From Rusavskia elegans (Eukaryota > Ascomycota > Lecanoromycetes > Teloschistales > Teloschistaceae): a stretch of DNA of 64,000 bases. The translations under genes were made by a program, and so were the position numbers. The notes beneath the pieces are model-generated. The model saw nothing but the letters and a program-made list of their open reading frames with translations. It searched no databases and was not told the DNA's origin. The stretch is from positions 620,001 through 684,000 of the forward strand of contig SAUG01000044.1 of the NCBI GenBank assembly GCA_011316305.1, written 5' to 3'. Positions 25,001-37,814 of the stretch are shown piece by piece. Position 1 is the first letter of the stretch; each line of letters begins with the position of its first letter.

Positions 25001-26299
25001 TATAGAGATTCCTTATAATAAACCTCCTAGTACCAAGAATTTATTTTTAGAATTTTTTATTAATCTTGCGTATAGCTTTCCGTAGTATTTAAGTACGATA
25101 TTTATCGCTTAAAGGTCCTTCGGGATAGTAGAATAGACGGCCGTCGAACCTCTAATCGTCGAGCTAGCGCCTATCGATCCTCTAATCCTTTTTTTTTTCG
25201 ACTTTTTAGTATAGGTCTCCGTAGTCTTTAAATACTATATTTTTTACTTAGGGATTTCTTAGAATAGCGGGATAGACTACTATTAAGCGCTAGGTTATTC
25301 TATAGCTATTTAGATAAAGCTTTCGCCTTTTTAATAGAAGGACCCCGCGAGCCCTCGCTACGGCTAGTAATACGAAAGGGCTTAGAATCTCTAGCTTTTA
25401 TATATAACCTACTACCCCGCTTAGTATATAAAAGAGCAGCTGCTAATCCTAGAATTTACTATTAGCTATCTAATCCTTTTTTAAAGATCCTATAAACCTT
25501 TCTAATTTACCTAACTCTCCCTAAACCTCCTATTATTCTATTTTTCTAAATATCTAGATCTTTTTATAGCTTCTCTATTACTTTCTAGTATTCGGTAATC
25601 TTTCTAGCGGTTTTATCGATCTTTTCTTTCCTCTATTTATTAATTATAGTAAGTCTTTTCTACCCTATTTATAATACCTCGTAATACTGTAGAACGGTTA
25701 AAGATTAGGAAAACTAGTAGCGGTAATTATATAGAGGAGTTATAGCGTAAAAGAGAACCGGAAGGCGGTATATTATACGCTATAATATAAGAGTAGCTAT
25801 AACGTAAATAGAGGCGAGTAGAAGAGTAATTCTCTTAAATCTAATATATTCTATTCCTACGAAGGGAATATTTATAACGATTTAATAAAGAAAATAAAAT
25901 ACTACTATTACTACAAGAAGATAAAAGTTAGAATATATATTTACTAAACCAGGTCGTAATAAAACCAGTTAATATAAAGCTATTTATAATATTATTTCCG
26001 AATATTATAGATACTAACTTTCCTAGTCCGCGATTTCTATAACTAATAAACTCTTTAACGCTATCGAAAATACCTTTTTCGAAGACTTTATATTTACCCC
26101 TTTCGATTATAATAATAATATCTCCTAGCTAGAGGAACTTTACGATATACTAGAAAATATTTTATTTAATAGAAATAATACCCCTGGAAATAATAAAGAA
26201 CCGCTATAATAACTAGAATTTAGAATAGAAACGGTTAATAATATAATTATATATAAAGAGCCTAAGCTATCTATAGCTATATAGGGACTACTCCCTACG
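22031..26299. other. RIPed AT-rich DNA, probably transposon; no protein identified
   Basis: Long stop-poor stretches appear if Gln stops are reverted, with somewhat more GC than the rest of the block. An imperfect duplication lies at about 25,070-25,290: two segments sharing a TCCGTAGT.TTTAA core and a following GGATAG stretch. It probably belongs to the same element as the plus-strand relic that follows, but nothing here was recognised by itself. Confidence 0.35.
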
Positions 26300-29200
26300 A
26301 AAAGGAATTTAACGTCTATAATAAAAAATAATTCGGAACTAGTACTATATCGGCGTTAGAACTAGAAGCTAGACCTATTTATTTTCGCCTTTAGAATTTA
26401 GTACAAGGTTAGTAAAATAATATATTATAAGTACTAGAGTTTCCTCGAAGTTATTAGTTTAATTAAAGATATCGATTTACTTCGAACCCTTCCTAGTACT
26501 ATTACTACTTTTAAAAAGTATATTCGGTAATAATTCCTTTTATTCCTTCTACGCCGAAGATTACTAGAGCTATATCCGGAAAAACTATCTACTATAATAC
26601 CGGAAGAAATAGCCTAAAAGCAGAATATAATTTAAAGTAAAAAACTTCGCGGGTTTATATATTTCTTCGACGTCGTCGTATTATTCTAGACTATTATCGC
26701 GTTATTTAAAATACGGAAAAAGATATATATTAGAGTAGTATATTTTATTTTTAATCTATCAGAATTCTACTATTCTAATATTTAAATAATATCCGTCCTC
26801 TTTTATTCCGGCTAGTTTATACGATATTTAAATAGTAAGCCGATTTTTTCTTCCGATATTATCGTCTACCGATACGGAGCCGATAACTATAGTTACGAAA
26901 GCGTAGAGCCTTATCTCGGCAGGGTATTTATAGTTAGAAAAGACTTTTTTAGCGACGTTATAAGTTTAAACTATAGTAACCTTCTTATTTAAATTTAAAA
27001 GTTATATCTAGACTTTCGTTTTCCGATCGAATTAAGAAAATATCTAAAATATCTACTATTAAAGGTAAAGGAACTTTTATTTACCTATAAAAACCTTTTA
27101 ATAATTCCTTTTTCTCGCGTTTTTCGGCATATCCTAAATATTTATATAGACTATAAACTTAAAGGTATCTAAATAACTATATTCTCTATTCTAGTTAACT
27201 ATATTTCGAAGTATATTATTCGGAATACTATAGTACCTAATAGAAAAAAGATCGACCTTTTTTAGTTATTATTACTACCGCGGGGAGAACTAGAAATTAC
27301 CTATTATAGCAGATAAAATCTCGAGCGATATATTCTATAGAAAATCTTTTCTATCTCTTTCGTCGTCTTTATTAATATATTTAAAGTCTATCGAAATATA
27401 TATAGATCTTTAATAGGTATCTACGCTACTATAGCTACCCTCGACTAGTAATAATAGAAAAGGAAATCGAATATTTTCCTATTAACGTTAGGATCCTACG
27501 CTAGTAAATTCTCTAATATTTTATAGACGTTTTAGCCTAATATATTACGACTTTATAAAAATATTATAGTAAAAATATTAATAGAAAAGAAACGATTATT
27601 TTTACGTATACTATATTTAATATAGCTAATATACTTTAATAGACGACTAGCGGTTTATTTTCTTCCCCTCTAGTAATATATAGATACTCTAAATATTTCG
27701 TAATTAAAGACTAGCGAGCTAATCTAACGTTCGATATCTACTATAATATCCGTATCTACTATTACGTTATTTAGTATATTCTTTTTATAGATCGATATAT
27801 CTATACTAATTACGTTAGTAAAAGATCTAAAGATAATATCCTAATATAAAAAGGCCGAAAGCAGAAAGAAATATTTTTTAAATCTTTAGATATAAAACCT
27901 AATCTATTTTCTTTATTTATATTCGTACTAGCTCTTAATTTTCTACGAGGCTGTCCTACCGACGCTATTTATTCTAAGTATATAGGGATCGCGAAGCATT
28001 TTATATAAGTTTTATTTAATACGATTTTAACTAAAAAAAGCCGGCTTTTATTTTATACTACGCTACAAGGATTTTTTTTTCTTTCTAGATAGACGAAATT
28101 ATAGTCTCCTTTTTACTATCTTAAAAGCTATCGAATATAAAAATACGCGAGGCTTTTAATTATTATTCCGATTTTTTTTAGAATTTAGCTTTTACTAGAG
28201 TTTATAGATTCTTTCTATATTATAGCTATTAAATCTATAATAGCTTGTATATTAGGTATAGTTCCCCTTAACTATATAGTATATTACCACGCTAATATAG
28301 CTCGGAGTAATATAATTATCTTATTATTTAATATAAACTCTAAGAATCGGGATTAATTAGACTAGGTATTCTAATAAAATCGGAAGTCTTTCTAGCGCCT
28401 TTTTAAATATACTATAATCGTATCGACTATAAATTTTAAACGTAGTACTAGCCCGCGATTTTAATTTTAAATTTCTATTCCTAGTCCCGCTTTCCTCGAT
28501 ATATTATTTAATAATTTTATAGAAAAGATATCCAGCTATATTAGTATCGAAGACGAAAACGAAATTCTAAACGCGTTATAAAGAAGTTAACTCCGGGATA
28601 TCTTTACTATCGACGGGGCTAATAAAAAGGCTTTTACTTTTTATATTTATATTAGCCGTCCTAATATCTATATTACCCTCTACTTTAGTAATATAGTAGC
28701 TAAATACGCTATACCGAATAACTATACTATATTTATTAGCGAGGATATCTACCGGTAAGCTATCCTAAAACTATAAGTTCTTTAAACCTTTAAAATACTT
28801 TTCTTTTTTTCTTTTTTTCTCTATTCCTCCTACCGACTGTATATTATTCCTTTAATTTACTTTCTAACTGTATTTTTAGTCTTAACTACTAGCTAACCGA
28901 ATCTCTTTTATTTTAGGAATTTTAAAGGGGAGGTAACCTATACTAATAAATATAATATCGTTAAAGACGTTCTAAATCGTACTAGTTTCTAGTAATATCT
29001 TCGATTTATCTTTATTAGTTTATATATAGAAAACGATTTAAGACTTTTAGAAAGAATAATATAGATTATCTAGAAGTATCTTTCGTTACTTAAATATCTA
29101 CTCCTTTATAGCGAATAGAACGATAGTACCGAAAAAGAAAAAGAAAAGATAACGATTATTAGCGATACGATATATCTAGAACCTCTCGCTATTAGTTACT

Positions 29201-29400
29201 AGTAAGTTTTATAGATTAAGAAGAAACTATATTAATCTCTTCGGATTAGTCTAAAGATAGAAGATATAGAGTTTTTACGGATACTACGAAACGCCTACTA
29301 TTAGGAATATAATAAACCTAATATTACTTTACCTAATATATATATTTAATAATATTCTAAGTTAAATTTAACCGATCCGTAAGTATTTTAAATCCGTCTA
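26300..29400 (+). mobile_element. Relic of a large fungal DNA-transposon-type protein
   Basis: A plus-strand frame runs for roughly 1,000 codons, broken chiefly by TAA/TAG codons in Gln positions. Near 27,380-27,530 it reads KVYRNIYRSLIGIYATIA, a run of four mutated Gln, then KRKSNIFLLTLGSYASKFSN. From memory, large proteins of ascomycete cut-and-paste elements contain a similar block (YRNMYRSL.G.Y followed by N..LTLGPHGSN). I cannot verify the superfamily. No catalytic triad, terminal inverted repeat or target duplication was located, so boundaries are approximate. The element is dead. Confidence 0.4.
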
Positions 29401-29679
29401 TTAAATTCTTTCTATTCCGATACCTCCTATCTAATAATCCTAAATATACTTATATTATCTCTACTATCTACGATCTTCGCGTAATATTTACGATATTCTA
29501 CTAACTTTATCGTTTCTAGAATCTCTGAATATCGTCTAACGTTTAAAGTAGAAGATTTTATTATAATACGATAGGAACCCGCGAGGGTGGACGGGCTATT
29601 TATATACGACTATTTAAGCTTGCGGCGAATACTCTTTATATAGGTTACTTACCTCCCTTGGAAGATTCCTATCTGGAAT

Positions 29680-30590
29680 TATATTGAGTTTTTTATATAT
29701 ATATATATTTTATCAACGTTATATACGGCAACGATTATTATATTTCACGTGCAAAGAAATTTTCACAGCTAAAGCAGTTTATCAGACAAAATTTACAGCG
29801 TTAATTATATTGACTATTTTTTTCTTTATTCGATTACAGATCTTCTACTATATTTAAATACTATATATCCAGTCCTTCTTCGATATTATAAATAATTAGG
29901 AGTATCTAATATTTCCGCTATATCTACCTACTATACTGCGAAGCAATTATCTATATTCGTCGTATCGGCCGTATTTATTATATAACCTGTATCTAAACGT
30001 TCCGCTAAGGTATTAAGGTATTCTTTAACCTATATAGTTTTAAAAGGGTCGCTAGATAGTACGCTAGCTACTATAGCTAGAAGCTTTACCCGGTAGATTA
30101 GGCTAAAAGGGAGGAAAGAAGATTAGATAGCGCGTTTTAAAGGCGGTAAGGAGAAAATCTAGGTTAAAATCGAAATAGATTATTCTAGCTATAACGAGAT
30201 AGTCGACGACAGCGTAGGTAGATATAGTTATTATAGATAAAGGTACTACCGTCTAGTTTAGCTTGTAGCTATAGCTATTACGGGAGTATATACGTACGCA
30301 AGAGCTTTTAAACTTATATTACTAGTTAATAAAAATGAAACGATAACTACGAGGTATATTTATCTATAAAAATCTCTACGTTAGTTAAATTATCGGTAGA
30401 AGAATACGTTATATTACTAAGTAAATTTAAATTAAAATTCTATAGAAAGAACCTATATTTACGTTAACTAAACTAGGATATAAATTCTGCTACCGTATAT
30501 TTAATACTAGTATACTAACGCTTTATTTATTTACCGAACCACCGGTTTACCGGGCACTAAAACCAATATAAATAACAAAATAGGTTATTT
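29680..30590 (-). repeat. Family C repeat, about 0.9 kb, copy 1
   Basis: One end reads ATATTGAGTTTTTTATATAT, then TATCAACGTTATATACGGCA. The other end is A-rich (CTAAAACC-type, after an ACCGGTTTACCGGG motif). On the minus strand, with RIP stops reverted, it encodes a short helical protein containing a LLA..ASVLASD-like segment and YFNSLAERLD-like residues, seen best in copies 2 and 3. It is inverted relative to copy 2, with 2.8 kb between them. Family unknown. Confidence 0.6.
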
Positions 30591-33374
30591 AGATTAAAGG
30601 ATTTAGCTCTAAGAAGCTCGATCCTATCCTCTAGACCCCGTATAAAAAGATATCGAGGAGGTTTAGTATTGTCGGCTTACCGGGGATTAGGCCTAAAAAA
30701 CTATATATATTTAACTTTAGACGGATAAAAAAGGACCGTAGAAAAGTTATATTTAAACGGGGTAGCTCGATATTTCTTCTATACTATAATTATAATATCC
30801 AATTTATATAGAATTTAGTAGATCCGTTACTTTCAGATATATTCTTCGGACGAAATATCTGCGTTATAATTATTATATTAGATATTACGTAATTAAAGCG
30901 GCTATTTCCGTATATATTAAATTTTAAAATTAATAACTAATATTTCTATTCTTCTATATATATAATTTAATCTCGTTATATATTTTAACCTTCTATACTA
31001 AATATTTATATCGTATTTATTAGATTCCGTATTATCTAATATCTCGAGGTCGAAGTTCTAACGTATACCCGGAGTACTAAAATCTGCTCTACTATAGAAG
31101 CTTTTCCTAGTCAAATACGTTTTTATCCTATTAAAATTAGTAGTCGATACTAGTACTAGATACCTTATAAATAATATATAGGTAAGAGTAAATATATAGT
31201 ATATTTATAGATTAGCTTCTAATCGGTAAATTAGTCTATTTCTATAATAGAAAAAGAAGACCTTTCGGTATTCCTAAGCGCTTCGTTTAACTATCCATCT
31301 AGTATTTACTAAACTATAGCGAAGCGGAATATATAGAACTATTTAATTCCCGAGATCTATATATAGCTATCTTTTCTATATTCCCGATACCTCTTCTTTA
31401 TACTATCTATTAGAATCTAGACCGTAGTACTCTAGTAAGCCGGGTAATATTATAGATAAACTTATTAGAAATACTCTAAAGCGTTAATACTTATTAGATT
31501 CGCTAGGATATAAGAAAGTATTAAAATTATATCTTATAGCGCTTTACTACTGATTTCTAATATAGTTATACGTAGCGTTTAAACACGCGTTTTAATATAT
31601 CAGATTATTATTAGGTACGTTAGTCGATTCGTATCGAACTAATAATCGGAGTTTAGCTAAAAAGTATAACTACGCGCTAGAAATTAAAAAGGTATTAATA
31701 CCTTTTTTATCTAATCTATAATATATTTATATATAGCGTTTAAATACGTATTTTAATATATTAGATTATTATCAGACGCGTCCGTAGATTCGTATCGGTA
31801 CGCCGAGGTAGGCGAGTAAATAAACGGGCGGTTAAACTATAGAATATCTTTTTAAATATCTTAAAATCCTTTATACTAGCCCTTTTATATATTACTATTA
31901 AGAACCTTTTCCGCTATCTTTAAATATTTTAGAACCTTACTTTTAACCTAAATATTCTAGAGTTTTCCTATTATTTCTCCGAATTATCCTAAATACGATC
32001 CCTATATTTCGATTGATTTCCTCTCCCCTTTCCTACTAATTTCTACTATCTATAAACTTCCTTTCTTTCTACTCTACGAAGTATTCCTCTTCTTTCTCTA
32101 GTACCTAGCGATAGTAATAAACCTATCTCTAATTATTCCGTAATCTACTATAATAACTATAGCGATAGAAACTACGAAATAATACTATAGATAAAGGAAA
32201 GAGTTATAAGAAAAAAGATAAAAAGACTAGTAGTAATAGTAGTACGGAAAAGTATATTAGTAGATACGGAATAGTTTAGATATAAATCGAAACTAATATT
32301 AATTATAACTCGGTAATCTAATATAAAGATCTAAGATTAGTATACCGGAGTATCTAATATACGGATAGTATAAAAAGATATCTAATCTAGATTTAGAAAA
32401 GCCTATACTAGAAATTTTATAGATATATATTTCCCTATTACCTATATTCGAGATACTAAATTAACGCTATCTTCTTCGACTATAAAAGAATTACCCGAAA
32501 GACCCTTTCGATATTATATAGATATTTATTAAAATAATACGGATATTATACTAAATAGGCTACGTAATTATTAAACGGTAAAGATAGTACTATAAATTAC
32601 TTTTCCGTACGTATAACGAGTACCGATAAGATTATACTAAATAGATTTTTCTGCTAGATTAATTATATCCTAATAGCTCCGACGAGCTATAGACGTAAGC
32701 TATTTACCAATTCCTAAATCTATTTAACTAACTTCTCTTATATTTCTTTTCGAAAGACGAGTCTACTAACTTTATTTCTAGTTCTAACAACTAGGCGGTA
32801 TCTAGACTAGTATTCTACGGCGTTTTATCTATTTCTAAAATTTCTACTTTACTTTAAACTAGTAGCGGGCTTAGAAGATATACGAACCGATACCTATATA
32901 TAGAAGATTTTAGGAATAGATATTAATAGCGACGCTATAGAAAGTTTAACTACTATATATAATATAAAGAAGATTAGGTTAATAGCTAATACTATATATA
33001 ATAGGTTTTTCGGGATAATTTAATTCCTACCGTCTTTTTTAATATTTAATCGCGTAACGGCTATACGATTCTATAGAGATACCGTTATACTATCGTCGTA
33101 ATCTAGGTATTAACTATTCTACTTCTTCCTAACTTTATATTACGTAGGAATTTATAGATATTCTATACTATTAATCTTATTTTCGCCGAACGGTTTCTAT
33201 CTTTTTTTACGCGATAAGTAAGTTTACGATATAGAGCAGCGTATATAGATATTAGAAAGTCGTTAAATAGGAGTCGTATCGGTCGGAACGCTATAAAAAG
33301 AATTTTTTATATAATAACTAAAGTAGGAGGAGGTTTTTATTAGTCTATATCGCTATTTCTATACTACGGTACTT
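30591..33374. other. Spacer between inverted family C copies; RIPed
   Basis: AT-rich DNA with coding traces but no recognised domain. A direct duplication with a period of about 170 bp lies near 31,570-31,800; both units share GCGTTTAAA.ACG..TTTTAATAT and end in GATTCGTATCG. Confidence 0.4.
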
Positions 33375-34330
33375 TTATTTAGTTATTTGTTTTGGTTTTG
33401 GTACCCGGTGAACCAGTAGTTCGGTAAGCAAATCAAGCGTTGATATACCAGTATTAAATATACAGTAGCAGAACTTATACTCTAGTTCTATTAATATAAA
33501 TAACGGTTCTATAGAATTTTAATTTAAATTTGCTTAGTAATATAACGTATCCTTCTACCGATAACTTAACGTCGAATTTTTATAGATAAGTATAGCTCGC
33601 AGTTACCGCTTTTTTTTTTCTTTTACTAGTAATATAAGCCCTGTAATACTATACCCTCGTAAGTACTGCGATTTACTAAAACCTCTTACGTACGTATATA
33701 CTCCCGTAATAGCTATAGCTGTAAGCTAAACCAGACGGTAGTACCTTTCTATATCCGTAATAACTATATCTACCCGCGCGGTCGTCGACTACCTCGTTAT
33801 AGCTAGAGCAACCTATTTTAACTTCGATAAAAATAGCCTTTTTACCGCCCTTAAAACGCGCTATCCGACCTCCCTACCCTCCTTTAGCCTAATCGATCGG
33901 GTAAAGCTTCTAGCTGTAGTAGCTAGCGTACTAGTAGGCGACCTTATAGCTAGCGACCCTCTTAAAGCTACGCGGGCTAAAGAGTACTTTAATAGCTTAG
34001 CGGAACGTTTAGATACAGATTATATAATAAGTATAGCCGAGGCGATAGACGTAGATAATTGCTTCGTAGTATAGTAGGTAGATATAGCGGAAATATTAGA
34101 AGTTGATAATTATATATAACGTCGAGGAAGGACTGGATAGTAGAGGATTCGTAATCGCGAACAAAGAAGGAAATAGTTAAATAGAAGTGATTAACTGCGC
34201 TGTAAATCTTGCCTGACGAACTATATACCTTTGGCTGTGAAAATTTCTTTGCTGCACGTGAAATACAATAATCGTTACCGTATATAACGTTGATGAAATA
34301 TACAAGTATATATGAAAACTTAATATGACC
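33375..34330 (+). repeat. Family C repeat, copy 2 (best preserved, inverted to copy 1)
   Basis: Begins TTTGGTTTTGGTACCCGGTG and ends near CGTATATAACGTTGATGAAA, followed by the AT-repeat end. Between about 33,770 and 34,190 a plus-strand frame, interrupted only by TAG/TAA in Gln-like positions, reads SLIDRVKLLAVVASVL, then KATRAKEYFNSLAERLDTDY and AEAIDVDNCFVV. It is Lys/Arg-poor at first and basic at the end. I do not recognise the protein. Confidence 0.62.
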
Positions 34331-34340
34331 CTAGACAGGA

Positions 34341-34356
34341 GCCCCCCAGGGGGGAC
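34341..34356. other. GC-rich palindrome beside family C copy 2
   Basis: GCCCCCCAGGGGGGAC is a six-base C/G hairpin with a two-base loop, just outside the family C end in otherwise AT-rich DNA. It has no CpA, so RIP could not remove it. Confidence 0.5.
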
Positions 34357-35731
34357 GGTACTTTTATAAAAGGCGTAGATAGAATAGAAAATAAGAAAAG
34401 TAATACGTAGAAGTATTTAGTAGTTAGATTTAGTAATATTCGAATTTATAAACTCTTTCTCTAAGACGTATAGACGAGATATATATAATAAATTATAGTT
34501 AATTACTAGCAGATATTAAATAATCTATAAATATAATACTATTACGTAACTTATAGTTAATATATTATAAATAGAGTGTTATCTCGAATAGAATATTTTA
34601 CGCTACGGACCGTAGTTCCTAAATTTAAAATAAAGAGAGATTTTAATGTTAATTATATATTAATTAGTAGTTAATAAATAATTTAGAAATAACTTCTTAT
34701 CTCCGAATATAGTAAATCAACTACTAGCGAGATTTAATATATAGTTATACGATAATATATTATTTATAGTAACTATAGTTATACTAAATAATTTATAACC
34801 GGAATATCTATAACGAGTTTTCGAAAACTAGCTGTAGCCTATAATACAGTATCAGCAGCGCGGTAGTGGAGCCTTGACAGTCTGTTATAGAGCAGGGCTT
34901 TGACCCTAAAATAGTATTTCTAGTATCAAATCGTAAAAGACTGAAATCGAAATCCGAAAAATTAAACCGTATAATTTAGACGAAATCAAACTAACGTTAT
35001 ATATTGGCGTACTAGAGATTAATATTACTAAATTGAATTTAAATAAAACCTTAATCGATTTTCTTTATATTCTTTAGTCAGTTTTAACCGTTTTAACGTC
35101 TAAACTATTTAGTTTCTAATATATTCGAGGTTAGCTATTAGCCGGTTTTAGCCGATTTTAGCTAAAAGAGACTAAAACAATTAAAACGGCTTTAAATCGG
35201 TTTTGACTTTTGTTAATATTAGATTAACCAATTGCCATTATTTAAATATAATTTTTCATGTTTTTTAAAGATCTTTGATCATTTAAAAAGTATCTAGCTT
35301 GGTCTAAATAGTTTTTAGCCTAACTGATTATTTATCTATATTCTTTCCCACGAAAACTCGCGATATATAACAGATAATCGAGTAGTATTACCTTTTTACA
35401 ATGTTATATCACTAGTAGTAATCTATATTCGTTGATTTAAAAGGGGAAATTTAAGCAAAAAATATATATATTTACGAATTGTTTATAAAAACTATATAGT
35501 TCATTCCAGCTCTATTAAACTCTATTGACAACCTGAATATTTCACTGAATCTATTTTATTTATTTCTCTATTTCATTATAACTATACGTATCGATTATTA
35601 TAGATTGAAAATTATATAAATCAAAGCTAACGTTAATCGTTCTAAATTATTATTATCGTTACTAAATTCTTTTAAAAACGTAAAAATAATTAAATTTCAA
35701 TCAAACGAGATCGAGTAATGATCTATATAAG
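34357..35731. other. AT-rich DNA; no gene seen
   Basis: Mostly RIPed. A less mutated patch at about 34,835-34,915 has several CA/TG and GC-rich words but no reading frame or RNA fold that I can support. Confidence 0.4.
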
Positions 35732-36059
35732 TTCCCGTCGAAATAGATCGGATTGGTATAGATTTTAACTTGTAAAACCCATATCAATAGAAAATGAATT
35801 AAATTGGGTTAGAGGGTAAATAGTATATATTTTTAATAGAGTGAAGACGAAAACTAAATTTAAAGTAAAATAACGTTTAAACAAGCGTCTTATACGTAGA
35901 TTTAATATAAAAAGATATAGAACAATTTACAAAACATTTTAAAAACCTTTACTATTCGAATAGATTGGAATAGAAATTTCTAAACTCTATATCAATCCAA
36001 TTTGAAAGAATATATCAAACCAAATTCTAATAGATTTTATCTATCTATTTCGTCGAAGA
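35732..36059. repeat. Family B MITE, copy 3 (328 bp, degraded)
   Basis: Starts TTCCCGTCGAAATAGATCGG and ends with the inverse CTATTTCGTCGAAGA. Flanks TATATAAG (35724-35731) and TATATAAA (36060-36067) form an 8-bp target duplication. It is more RIP-mutated than copies 1, 2 and 4. Confidence 0.8.
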
Positions 36060-36504
36060 TATATAAAAAAGAATTTATAGTAATTTTCGCTACTAGTTCT
36101 ATTATCGAAAATTCTTCGCTTTGACTAATAAGGTTGCGGTTATTGGTTTATTCAATTATTATAAAGCTGCCAATATTTCTATATCGAGTTTATAATATCT
36201 ATATACAACTAATTACTTTATCTTTATTTCTTTATTAAACGGTTACTAAATGTTTTCTAATCTATATAATGATGATTTAATAGTCTAACTCGAAGTAAAT
36301 TCAACTATTTAGATTCAATTTTAATAGATCGCAGATGTAAAACAGCAGCTCTATAGATTTCTACCCAGTAACAATCTATCTACTTTTTCTACTATTTAGA
36401 ATATACCATCCCGTATTTGTCGTACATCTCGTTTTTATCGCCGACGATCGGCACCAATAGCATCTCAATTAACTACTCCATCAAATTGTCTGATAGAAAA
36501 ATTA
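36060..36504. other. Transition from AT-rich block to GC island 1
   Basis: Base composition shifts from RIPed to ordinary at about 36,430. No gene is seen. Confidence 0.4.
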
Positions 36505-36947
36505 GGCTCTTGCTATTAATGCCTCCCTACTTGTCTATAAATGCCCCCCTCTGACTTATAGGCGCGGGCCAAGGTATTTAATCTACGGTAACGATACTAC
36601 CGCGTAGCAAGTACCTCGTACTACTTCACCTACTTGCTGGCGGTTATTAGGTAGAGAGGGCTATACTCTACTTTTTATAAATAAAGTAATTTTAGAGAGA
36701 TCCTTTTTTTTTAACTACCTTTTTTAACCAGGAAGGTAGGAAGATAGAAAGATTTAGGCGAAGGTTCCTAAAGTACGGGGTTATTTTAGCGGTAGCGAGT
36801 AGAAAACGACGGGAATAGTATTCGGGCAGCCTTATATACGCCTATATAATCAGGCGTAGTGCTACGCTGGATCAAGTATCGTCCCTGCGCCTATAAGTCA
36901 GAAGGGGGCACTTGTAGACAAGTAGGGGGGCACTGATAGCAAGAGCC
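36505..36947. mobile_element. Family D non-autonomous DNA transposon, 443 bp, 61-bp TIRs
   Basis: The first 61 bp (GGCTCTTGCTATTAATGCCT ... CTTATAGGCGC) are repeated almost perfectly, inverted, at 36,887-36,947 (GCGCCTATAAGTCAGAAGGG ... TAGCAAGAGCC). The interior has no coding frame. Flanking 8-mers AAAAATTA and AAAAAATA could be a target duplication, but they are low complexity. Near-identical arms and modest RIP suggest it is younger than families A-C. It sits exactly on the edge of the GC island. Confidence 0.85.
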
Positions 36948-37814
36948 AAAAAATACTCGGATTCGTGTTCGTGAATGTAGATTATATCGTTGTTCGTGGG
37001 TACGAGAAGATGCATGCTCGGCTGCAAGGGCTACTTTGTATAAAAACTCCATGCAAGCCTTGTACAAGCACTGGTCACCTACGAATCTCGATGTACAACG
37101 AATTGTTCGGCCTAGCGAGGGCTGACTGTCTTGGCAGCGGGAACGGTAATCCGTGGGGCCGGCAGCGCGAGTGGAGCTCGGACTGAGAGTGGGCAAAGTC
37201 TTGATCCTTTGATTCGACAAACGCCTATTTTTAAGTCAGCCCCACAGCGGTATCCAGGTCGGTTGCTGAGCGCTGATATGCTGAGCCGATATTTCTTGTT
37301 GGTGGCTTACTCTACGGCGTAACGAGACGCACAAGCGAGCGCTAGCATCCCATGTCATGCATTAGCCTCCGATGCATTAGGAAGTCATGACCGCTGATCG
37401 AACTGCCTTATCGTGAACGGCTTTGTGTTCCCTCCTTTCAACCCCGGGGGCTTTTACCGGTTTGTGTCAACAACTAGCTCCAGATGGCCAAGCAGGATAA
37501 TTGGGGGTGGTTACGCGCCCGCCCGTGACGGGGGAAATACCGTCCGCAGCACTGTACGCACAGACCTCGAGGATGGTCTGCCGTCAGGATCATTTCTTTC
37601 GAGTTCACCCAGAAGTGCGGATGACTCGGGTTATGGACGAAAATATCAGTACCCTATTCTATAGGATTATGCTATCCGCTGAGAACTCGCAAGGAGCAAT
37701 AATCGAGGACATGCATAGGACCTGTTCGACTACAAGTAACAGCTGTTGAAGTACATTCCTTTCAGAATTTCCAAACCCGTGTGGAGATTTGCTTGTCCCC
37801 ACCCCCTTCTCCCT
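36948..37814. other. GC island 1, left part: no supportable gene
   Basis: Overlapping short frames exist on both strands (for example 37,413-37,664 plus and 36,891-37,220 minus), but none has a convincing start context, domain or intron signals. It may be decayed coding DNA. Confidence 0.4.

Noticed and set aside
29680..34330. Family C copies 1 and 2 as an LTR pair of one retrotransposon
   Set aside because: The copies are inverted, not direct, and solo and truncated copies occur elsewhere.
37413..37749. Overlapping plus-strand frames in the left part of GC island 1
   Set aside because: Two frames of similar length overlap, neither with a domain, start context or intron signals.
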